From Sphingomonas sp. Leaf412 (GTDB lineage Bacteria > Pseudomonadota > Alphaproteobacteria > Sphingomonadales > Sphingomonadaceae): 64,000 bases of DNA. The stretch is taken from assembly GCF_001425405.1 (NCBI RefSeq), contig NZ_LMQP01000003.1, forward strand, positions 1,202,642 through 1,266,641, written 5' to 3'. Within the stretch, counting starts at the first letter, position 1. Each line of letters opens with the position of its first letter. Below, in pieces: positions 38,482 through 48,046 of the stretch. The position numbers and the translations under genes are program-made. Below the pieces are notes generated by a model, which searched no databases, was not told the origin of the DNA, and saw only the letters and a program-made list of their open reading frames with translations.

Positions 38482-40563
38482 TCACCAGATCCGGATGCGG
38501 GCGGTCGGCGCCAGATAGGTCGCGTCGCCCGGCTTCGCGCCGAACGCGGCATACCACGGGTCCAGGTTGCGGACTGTCAGCGCGCGATAATGACCCGGCG
38601 AATGCGGGTCGCTGACCAGTTGCTGGCGCAGCGCAGGCTCACGGAACTTGGTCCGCCATACCTGCGCCCAGCCGTAATAGAAGCGCTGGTCGCCCGTCGT
38701 GCCGTCGATCACCGCCGGCTTCTTCCCCTTCAACGACGCGTGATACGCGTCGATGGCCACGGTCAGCCCGGCCAGGTCGGCGATATTCTCGCCCAGCGTC
38801 AGCCCGCCCTGGATATGCTGTCCCGGCAACGGCTCGTACGCATCGTATTGCGCGACCAGCTGCTTGGTGAACGTGTCGAACCGCGCCACGTCCTGCGGCG
38901 TCCACCAGTCGGCCAGCTTGCCGGTGGGATCGTACTTGCGCCCCTGATCGTCGAAATGATGGCTGATCTCGTGCCCGATCACCGCGCCGATGCCGCCATA
39001 ATTCACCGCCGGGTCCGCCTTGGGATCGAAGAACGGCGGTTGCAGGATCGCGGCGGGGAACACGATCTCGTTCATCGTCGGGTTGGCGTAGGCGTTCACC
39101 GTCATCGGCGACATGAACCATTCGTCGCGATCGATCGGCTTGCCCAGCTTGGCGAGGTCGCGGGCATAGTCGAACTCGTTCGACCGCGCGACATTGCCGA
39201 CCAGGTCGTCGCGCTTCACCGCCAGCGCGGAATAATCGCGCCACTTCGTCGGATAGCCGATCTTCGGCGTGAACGCCGCCAGCTTCACCAGCGCCTTCTG
39301 CTTCGTTTCCGGCGCCATCCACGCCAGCTTCTTCAACCGCTCGCCCATCGCGGCGGTGACGTTCTTCACCAGCAGGTCCGCCTGCGCCTTCGCCTCGGGC
39401 GGGAAGTAGCGCGCGACATACGCCTGCCCCACGTCCTCGCCCAGCGCACCGCTGACCAGGTCGACGCCGCGCTTCCACCGTGCCTGCTGCTCGGGCGTGC
39501 CCGACAGGGTGGTGCCGTAGAAGCCGAACGTGGCGCCGTCGAACGCGTCGGTCAGGTACGGGGAATAGGCGCGCAGCGTGCGCAGCATCAGCTGGTCCTT
39601 CAGGACCGGCAGCGGCGTCGCGGCATAGACCTTCGCCTCGCCCGTCAGCGCGGTCGGCTGCGCCACCAGCACCGCGGGCTGCGCGTCGATGCCCAGCGCG
39701 GCGGCATAGGGCTTCCACGGGAAGCCTGGCGCCTGCGCCTCGATCTGCGCCCAAGTCAGCTTGTTGTAGGTCTTGTCCGCGTCGCGGCTCTCGATCCGCG
39801 TCCAGTGCGCGGTCGCCAGCTGCTTCTCGAAATTCATCACCGCCGCGGCGCGCGCCTCGGCATCGGTTTCGCCCGCCATGGTCAGCAGCTTGGCCAGATA
39901 CGCCTGGTACGCGGTGCGATAGCCGGCGAAGGCATCGCCGTCCTTCAGATAGTAATCGCGATCGGGCAGGCCGATGCCGCCCTGCGAGATACCCGCGATA
40001 TACTGATCGGGGTTCTTGTCGTCCTGCCCGATGCCGACGCGGAACGGCCCGCCGACGCCCAGCCGTTGCAGCTTCGCCGCCTCCACCGCCAGTGCGGTGC
40101 GGTCGGGCGCCGCGGCGATCGCGGCCAGCCACGGCTTCACCGGCGCCACGCCCTTCGCATTGGCGGCCGCGACGTCCATGAAGCTGGCGTACATGTCGCC
40201 CGACTTGTTGCCGGGTTTGCGCGTCGCCTCGTCCAGGATTTCGCGCGTCCGCGTCTGCGACAGGTCGCGCAGGACGTGGAACATGCCGTAGCTGGACCGG
40301 TCCGCCGGGATCTGCGTCGTGCGGTCCCACGTGCCGTTGGCGTAATCGTAGAAATCCTTGCCCGGCGGCACATTGGTGTCGCGCCCGGCCATGTCGAACC
40401 CGAACGTCCCGATCTGCGGCGCGTCGGGATTGGCGGGCTTGACCGGACCGGCGGCGGCCTTCGCCACCTCGCGGGTCTGCTCCGCCTTCTCGGGCGCGGT
40501 CTGGGCCGATGCGATGGCGGCGGTGGAGAGCAGCAACGGGAACAGGATGACGCGACGACGCAT
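38482..40563 (-). CDS. M13 family zinc metallopeptidase (neprilysin-like), secreted
   Basis: This 693-residue periplasmic peptidase has a signal peptide (MRRRVILFPLLLSTAAIASA). The zinc site is H531-E-I-S-H535 with E592 in GENIAD; the M13 hallmarks NAYANPTMNEIVFPAAIL and VRNLDPWYAAF with a terminal R-I-W are all present. Bacterial members degrade peptides in the periplasm. The gene ends 4 bases from the cckA start, but this proximity is probably only genome compactness. The start was chosen at the signal peptide, ignoring a longer open frame upstream. Confidence 0.93.
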   Translation of the reverse strand: MRRRVILFPLLLSTAAIASAQTAPEKAEQTREVAKAAAGPVKPANPDAPQIGTFGFDMAGRDTNVPPGKDFYDYANGTWDRTTQIPADRSSYGMFHVLRDLSQTRTREILDEATRKPGNKSGDMYASFMDVAAANAKGVAPVKPWLAAIAAAPDRTALAVEAAKLQRLGVGGPFRVGIGQDDKNPDQYIAGISQGGIGLPDRDYYLKDGDAFAGYRTAYQAYLAKLLTMAGETDAEARAAAVMNFEKQLATAHWTRIESRDADKTYNKLTWAQIEAQAPGFPWKPYAAALGIDAQPAVLVAQPTALTGEAKVYAATPLPVLKDQLMLRTLRAYSPYLTDAFDGATFGFYGTTLSGTPEQQARWKRGVDLVSGALGEDVGQAYVARYFPPEAKAQADLLVKNVTAAMGERLKKLAWMAPETKQKALVKLAAFTPKIGYPTKWRDYSALAVKRDDLVGNVARSNEFDYARDLAKLGKPIDRDEWFMSPMTVNAYANPTMNEIVFPAAILQPPFFDPKADPAVNYGGIGAVIGHEISHHFDDQGRKYDPTGKLADWWTPQDVARFDTFTKQLVAQYDAYEPLPGQHIQGGLTLGENIADLAGLTVAIDAYHASLKGKKPAVIDGTTGDQRFYYGWAQVWRTKFREPALRQQLVSDPHSPGHYRALTVRNLDPWYAAFGAKPGDATYLAPTARIRIW

Positions 40564-40640
40564 GGAGACGACCTCGGATAGGATGGGGGTGCCGCGACGC
40601 ATAGGCCGATGGGCAGCACGGTCAATAATGGTTACCGATG

Positions 40641-41180
40641 TTACGCTTCGTGATGCCGGTGCCGCCACTTGCGCGCGATCCACGCGCGCCAGCCGAACGC
40701 GGCGAGCGCATAGCCGAGCACCGCCCCGACCACCGCGCACACGACCATGCCCAGCGCGGTTGCGGGCCCGACGTCGCGGACCAACCAGTCCATCCACCCC
40801 GCGCCCGCCGCATCGCCCAGCGGCTGCCCCGGCACCACGCGGTCGACATGGAGCAGCCACGATCCGACGTTGTAGTACAGGATGAACAGCAACGGCGTCG
40901 TCAGCGGGTTGGTGAAGAACGTCGTCAGCGCGGCGGCGGGCACGTTCGCGCGCAGCGGCAGCGCGAGCAGCGCCGACGCGGGGATCTGCCCCATCGGGAT
41001 CAGGATGCCCGTGAACATGCCCAGCGCCACGCCGCGCGGTACCGACCGGCGCGTGAAGCGCCACAATTCGGGCGCCAGCACCCGGTGCGCCACGGGGCGC
41101 AGGATGCGGCTCTTCTCCATCGATTCGCGCGTCGGCAGGTTGCGCCGGCTCCACGCCGCGAACCTGTCCCATGCCGTCAT
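40641..41180 (-). CDS. DUF2062 membrane protein
   Basis: This 179-residue protein carries the DUF2062 pattern: a basic N-terminal segment (LWRFTRRSVPRGVALGMFTG), a conserved PLRANVPAAALTTFFTNPLTTP core and two to three hydrophobic helices. The family is widespread in proteobacteria and has no firm function, though a membrane-transport or envelope role is sometimes assumed. ATG 41180 gives MTAWDRFAAWSRRNL. It lies 14 bases downstream of smpB on the same strand, a pairing often seen in sphingomonads. Confidence 0.82.
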   Translation of the reverse strand: MTAWDRFAAWSRRNLPTRESMEKSRILRPVAHRVLAPELWRFTRRSVPRGVALGMFTGILIPMGQIPASALLALPLRANVPAAALTTFFTNPLTTPLLFILYYNVGSWLLHVDRVVPGQPLGDAAGAGWMDWLVRDVGPATALGMVVCAVVGAVLGYALAAFGWRAWIARKWRHRHHEA

Positions 41181-41194
41181 CGGTCGCGACGCCA

Positions 41195-41677
41195 CTATCC
41201 GTGATCCCGCAGCACGCGCCCGGCCTCGCGCTTCCACTCGCGCTCCTTGATGTGCTCGCGCTTGTCGTGCGCCTTGCGGCCCTTCGCCAACGCCAGCTCC
41301 ACCTTCGCCCTCCCCTGGCTGTTGAAATAGACCATCAGCGGGACCAGCGTCATCCCGTCCCGCGCCACCGCGCCGTGGAGCCTGTTTATCTCGCGCTCGT
41401 GAAGGAGCAATTTACGGGGCCGCTTGGGTTCGTGATTGTAGCGGTTGCCGTGGCTGAATTCGGGGATATTGGAATTGACCAGCCACACCTCCTCCCCCTT
41501 CACCTCGGCATAGCTTTCCGCGATCGATCCCTCGCCGAAGCGAAGGCTCTTCACCTCGGTGCCGGTCAGGACGATGCCCGCCTCGTAGGTGGTCTCGACC
41601 GCATAATCGAACCGCGCGCGGCGGTTCTCCGCGACGATCTTCTTCTTGTCGAAGGCAAGGGGCTTGGGACGCGACAT
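41195..41677 (-). CDS. smpB: SsrA-binding protein SmpB
   Basis: SmpB binds tmRNA and brings it to stalled ribosomes for trans-translation. The 160-residue product has the OB-fold ([33 protein letters not shown]) and the conserved C-terminal basic tail that inserts into the mRNA channel ([21 protein letters not shown]). ATG 41677 gives [13 protein letters not shown]. No tmRNA gene is visible in this window. In many alphaproteobacteria dapA precedes smpB, as here, with one small hypothetical gene between them. Confidence 0.96.
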   Translation of the reverse strand: MSRPKPLAFDKKKIVAENRRARFDYAVETTYEAGIVLTGTEVKSLRFGEGSIAESYAEVKGEEVWLVNSNIPEFSHGNRYNHEPKRPRKLLLHEREINRLHGAVARDGMTLVPLMVYFNSQGRAKVELALAKGRKAHDKREHIKEREWKREAGRVLRDHG

Positions 41678-41778
41678 ACCGCGTGGATGTAGGCGCGCGC
41701 ACCGGGGAGCGCAAAGACCGTTCGTTACATTTCGGCGCGTGCGGCGGACGCCCTGCCCCGCTCTCCGCGCCGGCGCGG

Positions 41779-42081
41779 CTAGAACGGCGTCTTCAGCCGC
41801 ACCATCGCGCGATTGCTGACGACGCCGCCGACCCCGGCCTGCTCGGCCTCCGCCGCCAGCTTCGCCTTCCCGCCGAGGATCCCCGTCTCCGCCTTGGGCA
41901 ACGCCGCGGGATCGGCCGCGTATCGCTCGGGCAGCGGGCGCAATCGGAAACCCTCCTGCCCTGCGCCGCACACGATCAGCGATCCGTCCGGCGCGGTCGT
42001 GCCGCAGGCGCGCGCGGGCGCACGCGGCTTGTCCAAAAGCGGCCCCGCCACCGCCGCCTGCAACAGCGCCAGGACCAGCAT
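41779..42081 (-). CDS. Small secreted hypothetical protein
   Basis: This 100-residue protein begins with a short hydrophobic leader ([14 protein letters not shown]) that may be a signal peptide, and has two cysteines (ARACGTT and IVCGAG) that could form a disulfide. The rest is rich in alanine and leucine without known motifs. Its ATG touches the dapA stop directly, so it is probably translated from the dapA message. Related proteins appear beside dapA and smpB in other sphingomonads. Function unknown. Confidence 0.62.
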   Translation of the reverse strand: MLVLALLQAAVAGPLLDKPRAPARACGTTAPDGSLIVCGAGQEGFRLRPLPERYAADPAALPKAETGILGGKAKLAAEAEQAGVGGVVSNRAMVRLKTPF

Positions 42082-42963
42082 CTAGAAGCCCGCCCGTGCA
42101 AGCGCCGCGTCGACCGCCGCGCGCGCCGCATCCGACGGCCACGTCATCGGCAGCCGCAGGCCCTGCGGGAACCCGTCGCGCACCTTCGACACCGCATATT
42201 TCACCGGTCCGGGCGACGCATCGGTGAACATCGCCAGGTGCAGCGCGAACAGGCGGTCGTGCAGCGCCAGCGCGCCCGCATGGTCGCCGTCCGCCCAGGC
42301 GCGCTGAAAATCGGCGCACAATCGCGGCGCGACGTTGGCGGTGACGGAGATGCACCCCGTCCCGCCGTGCGCGTTGAACGCCAGGGCGGTCTCGTCATTC
42401 CCGGACAGCTGGGTGAAGCCGGCGCCGCAGCCCAGCCGCTGCTCGGTCACGCGCGCCAGCTGCCCGGTCGCATCCTTGATCCCGATGAAGATGTCCGGGA
42501 ACGCGGTCACGATCCGCGCCACCGTCGCGGGCTGGATATCGGTCACCGTCCGGCCGGGCACGTTGTACAGCACGACGGGCAGCGCCGCCGCGCGCGCGAT
42601 CGCTTCGAAATGGCGGAAGATGCCGTCCTGCGACGGCCGGTTGTAATAGGGCGGGACCATCAGCGCCGCGTCCGCCCCCGCATCGCGCGCGGCGGCGACA
42701 TTGGCGATCGCGACCGCCGTGTCGTTCGATCCCGCGCCCGCCAGCACGGGCACGCGCCCCTTCGCCTGGTCGACGCACACGCGCACGATCGCGAAATGCT
42801 CCTCCTTCGACAGCGTCGCCGCCTCCCCCGTGGTCCCGCACGGGACGAGGCCCGCGGATCCTTCCGCGATCTGCCATTCGATCAGGTCGCGATACGCCTG
42901 CTCGACAAACCGGCCGTCGGCGTCGAAAGGAGTGACGAGGGCGGGGATGGAACCTGAGAACAT
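42082..42963 (-). CDS. dapA: 4-hydroxy-tetrahydrodipicolinate synthase
   Basis: DapA condenses pyruvate with aspartate semialdehyde, the first committed step to lysine and diaminopimelate. The 293-residue TIM-barrel product has the Schiff-base lysine K163 (GIKDATG), the catalytic tyrosine Y133 with R138 (LYNVPGRT), and the pyruvate-binding GTTGEA loop (43-48). The ATG at 42963 ([13 protein letters not shown]) is the family's normal start. It is divergent from the lytic transglycosylase, both linked to peptidoglycan metabolism. Confidence 0.96.
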   Translation of the reverse strand: MFSGSIPALVTPFDADGRFVEQAYRDLIEWQIAEGSAGLVPCGTTGEAATLSKEEHFAIVRVCVDQAKGRVPVLAGAGSNDTAVAIANVAAARDAGADAALMVPPYYNRPSQDGIFRHFEAIARAAALPVVLYNVPGRTVTDIQPATVARIVTAFPDIFIGIKDATGQLARVTEQRLGCGAGFTQLSGNDETALAFNAHGGTGCISVTANVAPRLCADFQRAWADGDHAGALALHDRLFALHLAMFTDASPGPVKYAVSKVRDGFPQGLRLPMTWPSDAARAAVDAALARAGF

Positions 42964-43059
42964 TGCCGGACGCTCCGGCCGCGCGACGATCGACGCGGCA
43001 TGTTCAGGTCCGATACGGGTTGCATCGCTACCCTGTCCACCAATGGCGTATCGGCAACA

Positions 43060-45048
43060 GTGAAGGCGGGTATCTTGATCGGATGGATGACGACGGCGGC
43101 GATGGCGATGGCGCTCGCCGGGGACGACGTGCAGCAGCAGCCGGTGCCCGCGATGCCCGCCCCCGCCCCCGCGCCGGTCGTGGCGAACCCCGCCGGCGTC
43201 GCGCAGGCGGTGGCGCAGTGGAAGGCGATCACGACGACCGACGCGCTGCCGTTCGACACCTACGCCACGTTCCTGGCGCAGCATCCCGGCTGGCCCGGTG
43301 CCGCCGCGATCCGCCGCACCGCGGAGAAGAAGGCGGCGGACGGTACCGCCTCGCCGTCCGGCATCGCGGCCTTCTGCGGCCGATATCCGCCGCTGACCGC
43401 CGCGGGGACCGTCGCCTGCGCGAAGGCGTATCGGGCGACCGGCGCGATGGCGCAGGCCGATGCCGCCGCGCGCGCCGCCTGGCGCCTGGGCAATCTGGCG
43501 CCGCAGGATGAATCCGCGATCCTGACGCAATTCCCCGGCGCCCTGACCGCCGCCGACCACGACCGGCGCATGGACATGTTGCTGTGGCAGGGGGCGACCG
43601 GCGCGGCGGCGCGCCAGATCGCGTTCGTCAGCCCCGCTGCGCGGCCGCTGCTCGAATCGCGCCTCGCCTTCCGCACCGGTGCCGCCACCGCATCGGCGCT
43701 GGCCGCCGCGAACGACGCCGTCGGCGCGCGCGACGCGGGCTATGTGGCGGACAAGGCGACGTGGCTGCGCAACGCGGGTGCCTCGCCGAGCGCGCGGACA
43801 TGGCTGGCGCGTACCCGCACCGGGATGACGACGCCGGGCGATGTGGAGGAATTCTACGAAGTCCTGCTCGCCAGCGCGCGCGGCGCGGCGGCGGACGGGC
43901 AGCATCAGCAGGCGTACGACATCGCGCGCCAGATCGACGACGCCTATCCCCCCGGCACGAACGTCTCGACCAAGCCCTATGGCGAGCGCGACGATTACAC
44001 GAGCCTCGCGTGGCTCGCGGGGCAGACCGCGCTGACGAAGATCGCGCGGCCCGGCGACGCCATGGTGATGTTCCGCAAATATGCCGAGGGCAGCCAGTCG
44101 CCGCAGACCCGCGCCAAGGGCTTCTACTGGTCGGCGCGCGCGGCGGAGGCGGCGGGGCGCACGGCGGAGGCCGATGCGCTGTTCCGCCGCACCGCGGATT
44201 TCCGCGACCAGTTCTACGGGCAGCTTGCGAACGAGCATCTCGGCCGCGCGCTGATGCCCCCGCCCCCCGTCGCGGCCGGTGTCGTCGATCCCGCCGCGCG
44301 CCGCGCGTTCCAGTCGCGCGAGGTCGTGCAGGCCGCGGTGTTCCTGGGGCAGGCGGGGCAATATCAGGACCAGACCGCCTTCGTCCGGCAGATCGCCGCC
44401 GACGCCACCAGCGACAGCGACCATCTGCTCGCCGACGAACTCTCGCGCACCCTGCGCCGCCCCGACCTGGGCGTGCTGGTCGGGCGCAGCGCGATGCAGA
44501 ACGGCCTGACGGAATATAGCGCCACCGCCTTCCCGACCGTGGCGGTGCCGTCGGGGCACGAACCGCACTGGACCATGATCCACGCCATCTCGCGGCAGGA
44601 AAGCCAGTTCGACCGCGCCGCGCGCAGCCCGGTCGGCGCCACCGGCCTGATGCAGCTGATGCCCGGCACCGCGCGCGAGCAGGCGGGCAAGCTGGGCCTC
44701 CCCTACGATCAGGCGCGGCTGTCGACCGACACCGGCTACAATATCCAGCTGGGCTCGGGGTACTTCCAGCGGATATTCGCGAACTATGGCAGCTATCCCC
44801 TTGCGATTGCTGCCTATAATGCCGGTCCGGGCAATGTGAACAAATGGCTGCGCGCTAATGGCGACCCGCGCACCGGCGCGGTCGACATGGTCGATTGGAT
44901 CGAGGCGATTCCGTTCGGGGAGACGAAGAACTACGTCCAGCGCGTGCTGGAGAATGCCGTCGTCTACGACCTGATGAACCCGCCGCGTGCGAAGAGCCGC
45001 GGACCGGCGAACCTCAGCTGGTACATGGGCCGGTCGAAGCGGGGCTGA
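43060..45048 (+). CDS. Soluble lytic murein transglycosylase
   Basis: This periplasmic enzyme of the Slt70 type cleaves peptidoglycan to 1,6-anhydro products. From the GTG at 43060 it has 662 residues: a signal-like leader (VKAGILIGWMTTAAMAMALAG), a long alpha-helical superhelix, and a C-terminal SLT domain with catalytic E514 (ISRQES), ATGLMQLMPGTA and AIAAYNAGPGNV. The frame is open up to an ATG at 43000, which would place extra residues before the leader, so I prefer the GTG although its ribosome-binding site is weak. Divergent from dapA. Confidence 0.92.
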   Translation: MKAGILIGWMTTAAMAMALAGDDVQQQPVPAMPAPAPAPVVANPAGVAQAVAQWKAITTTDALPFDTYATFLAQHPGWPGAAAIRRTAEKKAADGTASPSGIAAFCGRYPPLTAAGTVACAKAYRATGAMAQADAAARAAWRLGNLAPQDESAILTQFPGALTAADHDRRMDMLLWQGATGAAARQIAFVSPAARPLLESRLAFRTGAATASALAAANDAVGARDAGYVADKATWLRNAGASPSARTWLARTRTGMTTPGDVEEFYEVLLASARGAAADGQHQQAYDIARQIDDAYPPGTNVSTKPYGERDDYTSLAWLAGQTALTKIARPGDAMVMFRKYAEGSQSPQTRAKGFYWSARAAEAAGRTAEADALFRRTADFRDQFYGQLANEHLGRALMPPPPVAAGVVDPAARRAFQSREVVQAAVFLGQAGQYQDQTAFVRQIAADATSDSDHLLADELSRTLRRPDLGVLVGRSAMQNGLTEYSATAFPTVAVPSGHEPHWTMIHAISRQESQFDRAARSPVGATGLMQLMPGTAREQAGKLGLPYDQARLSTDTGYNIQLGSGYFQRIFANYGSYPLAIAAYNAGPGNVNKWLRANGDPRTGAVDMVDWIEAIPFGETKNYVQRVLENAVVYDLMNPPRAKSRGPANLSWYMGRSKRG

Positions 45049-45227
45049 TTTACCGACACCGGCTTCGCATCCATACCTGCCCGCCCGCGCCCGGCACGAC
45101 GAATGCTGTCCTACATCGGGCGATCGCGCTACGACGATGTCGGGGCGCCGCGGCGTCCGTTGCATTACCGATCTTGCCCGCCGTCCGACCCGCCCGACCT
45201 CGTGACCTTATGTGACCTTCCGCCCGC

Positions 45228-45992
45228 ATGGACCGCCCCAATTACATCACCCCCGCCGGCTATGCCGCCCTGCGCGCGGAATATGAGCGGCTGTTCGCCA
45301 CCGAACGCCCCGCCCTGGTCGACACGATCGCCTGGGCGGCGGGCAACGGCGACCGCAGGGAGAACGGCGATTACATCTACGGCCGCAAGCGGCTGCGCGA
45401 GATCGACCGGCGGCTGGGCTGGCTGTCGAAACGGATGAAGGCGGCGAAGGTGGTCGATCCCGCCGCGCACGCGGATCGCACCCGCATCTGGTTCGGCGCC
45501 ACCGCCCGGATCGCGGACGTGGACGACGCGCACCGCGTCCTGACCCTCGTCGGCGACGACGAAACCGATGCGACGGCGGGAAGGATCGGCTGGAGCGCGC
45601 CGATCGCCCGCGCGCTGCGCGGCGCCGCGGTCGGGGACGTGCGCCGCGTGGTCCTGCCGGCGGGCGAGCGGGAATATGAGGTGATCGCGATCGACTATCC
45701 GCCGCCGCCGCCGGGCGGAACGGCCATGGCGACGCGCCGTTCTGCGTCCGAAGGAGAACAATCGATGGCGTCCGATCCCAACCTCACGCGGCAGGCCGAC
45801 GATCCCGATGCGGTCGATCCGGCCGAGCCCGTCGACGGCGCGACCGGTGTGGAGGACAGCGCGACGGTGCAGGACACCGACGCCCACGCCGACCTGCAAC
45901 AGGTCGAGGACGTCGTGGAGGAGGCACCCGCCCCCGGCCCCGACGCCATCGACGACGGCACCGGAACGCGCGATCCCGCCACGGACCGTTGA
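45228..45992 (+). CDS. GreB-like elongation factor with acidic C-terminal extension
   Basis: Residues 1 to about 163 form a GreA/GreB-type transcript cleavage factor: N-terminal coiled coil with tip residues D42 and E45 in GDRRENGDYIYGRKRLREID (the GreB version of the motif) and a C-terminal FKBP-like domain ending EYEVIAIDYPPPPP. The frame then continues without stop for about 90 residues into an acidic, low-complexity tail. Within it, a good Shine-Dalgarno sequence (AAGGAG, near 45751) precedes an in-frame ATG at 45765, which could start a separate 75-residue acidic protein. The region may thus be two genes that lost a stop codon, or one fused protein. Confidence 0.82.
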   Translation: MDRPNYITPAGYAALRAEYERLFATERPALVDTIAWAAGNGDRRENGDYIYGRKRLREIDRRLGWLSKRMKAAKVVDPAAHADRTRIWFGATARIADVDDAHRVLTLVGDDETDATAGRIGWSAPIARALRGAAVGDVRRVVLPAGEREYEVIAIDYPPPPPGGTAMATRRSASEGEQSMASDPNLTRQADDPDAVDPAEPVDGATGVEDSATVQDTDAHADLQQVEDVVEEAPAPGPDAIDDGTGTRDPATDR

Positions 45993-46023
45993 CGCGCGCG
46001 GGCGGGGGGTGAAGGAAGCGGCG

Positions 46024-46815
46024 ATGGCCGAACACACCCCCGCCCGCAACGTCGCTCTGCTGATCGACGCCGACAACGCTTCCTATCACGCGATCGACCC
46101 GGTGCTGACCGTACTGGCGGAACTGGGGACGGTGAACGTCCGCCGCGTGTACGGCAATTGGTCGAAACCCGCGCTGACCGGCTGGCGCGACATGTCGATC
46201 CGTCACGGGATCGAGCCGCAGCAGCAGTTCGACCTGACCAAGGGCAAGAACGCGACCGACATGAAGATGACGATCGACGCCATGGACCTGCTGTTCCGTG
46301 GCCGCGTCGAAGGGTTCGGCATCATGTCGTCGGACAGCGATTTCATGCCCGTCGCGATGCGCATCCGACAGGACGGCCTGCCCGTCTACGGCTTCGGCAA
46401 CGCGACCACGCCGGAGGGTTTCCGGCAGGCGTGCACCCGCTTCATCGACGTCGCGGCGCTGATGAACGAGGCGACGACCGCGCCCCCGCCGCCTCCGGTC
46501 CCCGCCCCGAACGGCAAGCCGGTGAGCGAGGACGTCCCCCTCGACGCCTCGCTTCCTCCCGCGATCGGTGCGAAGCGGAAGGTCGGGGACGACCCTGCGC
46601 TGCTGAAGCTGCTGATCGACGCCTATGACGCGGTGAAACATGACGAGCGCGGCTATTCCAGCCTGTCCGCCGTGGGCCAGCTCGCCGCCAACCGCTCCAG
46701 CTTCGACGCCCGCAACTACGGGTTCAAGCGTCTGTCCGACCTGATCGAATCGCTCCCCGTCTTCCAGACCGAACGGCGCGAGGACGGGCAGATCTTCGTC
46801 AAGCGCCTGCGCTGA
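46024..46815 (+). CDS. NYN domain protein with C-terminal OST-HTH/LOTUS-like domain
   Basis: This 263-residue protein has an N-terminal NYN (PIN-like) ribonuclease domain with acidic residues D15 and D17 (LLIDADNAS), D79 (NATDMKMT), and D104 and D106 (SSDSDF). A proline-rich linker (about residues 155-180) follows, then a C-terminal helical domain (LLKLLIDAYDAVKHDERGYSSLSAVGQ) compatible with the OST-HTH/LOTUS RNA-binding fold. This combination is widespread in bacteria and suggests RNA processing. The ATG at 46024 was preferred over upstream in-frame codons. Its stop overlaps the start of the ThuA gene by one base. Confidence 0.85.
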   Translation: MAEHTPARNVALLIDADNASYHAIDPVLTVLAELGTVNVRRVYGNWSKPALTGWRDMSIRHGIEPQQQFDLTKGKNATDMKMTIDAMDLLFRGRVEGFGIMSSDSDFMPVAMRIRQDGLPVYGFGNATTPEGFRQACTRFIDVAALMNEATTAPPPPPVPAPNGKPVSEDVPLDASLPPAIGAKRKVGDDPALLKLLIDAYDAVKHDERGYSSLSAVGQLAANRSSFDARNYGFKRLSDLIESLPVFQTERREDGQIFVKRLR

Positions 46816-47633
46816 TGCGCCTCCTCGCCGCCCTCCTGCTCGCCGCCTCGCCCCCGCAGACGGCGAACCCGCATCTGCCGCCGCCGACGTACGACCAGGT
46901 CGCGCCCGCGCTGCCCGCCGGGTTCGACGACGGGGTGCTGGTCTTTTCCAAGACCAACGGCTGGCGCCATATCGAACACATCCCGCATTCCAACGCGGTG
47001 ATCGCCGACGTCGCCCGGGCGCAGGGCCGCGCTGTCTTCACGACGGAGAATGCCGCGGTGTTCGACCCCGCGCTCCTCCGCCGCGTCCGCGTGGTGGTGC
47101 TGAACAGCGCCAGCGGCGACCTGTTCACCCCGCCCCAGCGCGCCGCGTTCGAACGCTGGCTGCGCGACGGCGGCGCGGTCGTCGCGCTTCACGGCTCGGG
47201 CGGGGACCCCCGCTACGCATGGCCGTTCTGGGCCGGGGAACTGATCGGCGCGCAATTCACCGGCCATCCCGGCGAGGCCGATCATTTCCAGCGCGCGACG
47301 GTGAACGTGGTCGCGCCGAACCATCCGGTCATGCGCGGCGTGCGCGTGCCATGGACGCCGGTCGACGAATGGTATTCGTTCGCCGCCCCGCCCTCGGCGC
47401 GCAGCACGATCCTGGCGACGCTGGACGAGCGGACGTATCGCCCGAGCGCGAAGCTGGCGATGGGCGCGCTCCACCCGATCGTCTGGGCGCATCCGGTGGG
47501 CAAAGGTCGGGTCGTCTTCTCCGCGATCGGGCATACGCCGGAAAGCTACGACGATCCGAACCACCGCCGCCTGATCGCCAACGCGATCCGCTGGACCGCT
47601 TCGGACCGTCAGTCGGGCCGCCCGCGCCAGTAA
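46815..47633 (+). CDS. ThuA domain protein, secreted
   Basis: This 272-residue protein has a short signal peptide (MRLLAALLLAASP) and a ThuA-like, class I glutamine-amidotransferase-type fold. Recognisable elements are VLVFSKTNGWRHIEHI, VVVLNSASGDLF, GGAVVALHGSGGD and GRVVFSAIGHTPESY. ThuA-like proteins are associated with sugar (trehalose or glycoside) metabolism; the biochemical activity is unclear. The start shares one base with the stop of the NYN gene, and the tail overlaps the convergent hypothetical gene by 25 bases. Confidence 0.85.
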   Translation: MRLLAALLLAASPPQTANPHLPPPTYDQVAPALPAGFDDGVLVFSKTNGWRHIEHIPHSNAVIADVARAQGRAVFTTENAAVFDPALLRRVRVVVLNSASGDLFTPPQRAAFERWLRDGGAVVALHGSGGDPRYAWPFWAGELIGAQFTGHPGEADHFQRATVNVVAPNHPVMRGVRVPWTPVDEWYSFAAPPSARSTILATLDERTYRPSAKLAMGALHPIVWAHPVGKGRVVFSAIGHTPESYDDPNHRRLIANAIRWTASDRQSGRPRQ

Positions 47634-48046
47634 TCGAACGCCGCGCCCTGTCGCTCCCGCACGAAGGCGGCCGCCGCCGGACCGGTCCATTCGCCGCGAT
47701 AACCGTAGCGCGCGTCGACGCCGATCCACCAGCCCTGCCCCGGCAACCGGTCCGATTCGCGCACCACCAGCACCGCCAACCCCGGCTCCCCCATCGCCGC
47801 GCCCGCCGCATCGATCGCGTCGAGCGTCCGGCACAACGCGCGCATCTTCGGCCGGGTGAAGCGGTGCCCCAGCGCCAGCAGCAGGTCGCTATAGCTCGCG
47901 TCGCGCCCATCGCGCGCCGCGTCCAGCAACAACGCGCGGACCCGGGCCACGTCCGCGATCGCCCCCGCGCCGCCGTCGTCCGGGACGAGCCCGGCCTCCG
48001 CCAGCCAGCGGGGAAGGTCGCCCTCCTCCCCCGCCGCGGCCGTCAA
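47609..48046 (-). CDS. Conserved hypothetical protein
   Basis: This soluble protein of 145 residues has an N-terminal helical half (VARVRALLLDAARDGRDASYSDLLLALGHRF) that resembles a small winged-helix or RNA-binding region, and a C-terminal half with LAVLVVRESDRLPGQGWW and a final DYWRGRPD. Similar proteins are common in sphingomonads upstream of ettA. The stop lies within the end of the ThuA frame and the start overlaps the ettA stop by 4 bases, so it is probably co-translated with ettA. No function assigned. Confidence 0.68.
   Translation of the reverse strand: MTAAAGEEGDLPRWLAEAGLVPDDGGAGAIADVARVRALLLDAARDGRDASYSDLLLALGHRFTRPKMRALCRTLDAIDAAGAAMGEPGLAVLVVRESDRLPGQGWWIGVDARYGYRGEWTGPAAAAFVRERQGAAFDYWRGRPD

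Noticed and set aside
36231-38615. Plus-strand 794-codon open frame, and a similar one at 38149-40581
   Set aside because: They are antisense shadows of cckA and the M13 peptidase, with no recognisable domain and a skewed R/H/D composition.
42964-45165. Upstream extension of the dapA frame by about 700 codons
   Set aside because: The extension is antisense to the lytic transglycosylase. The true DapA start is at 42963.
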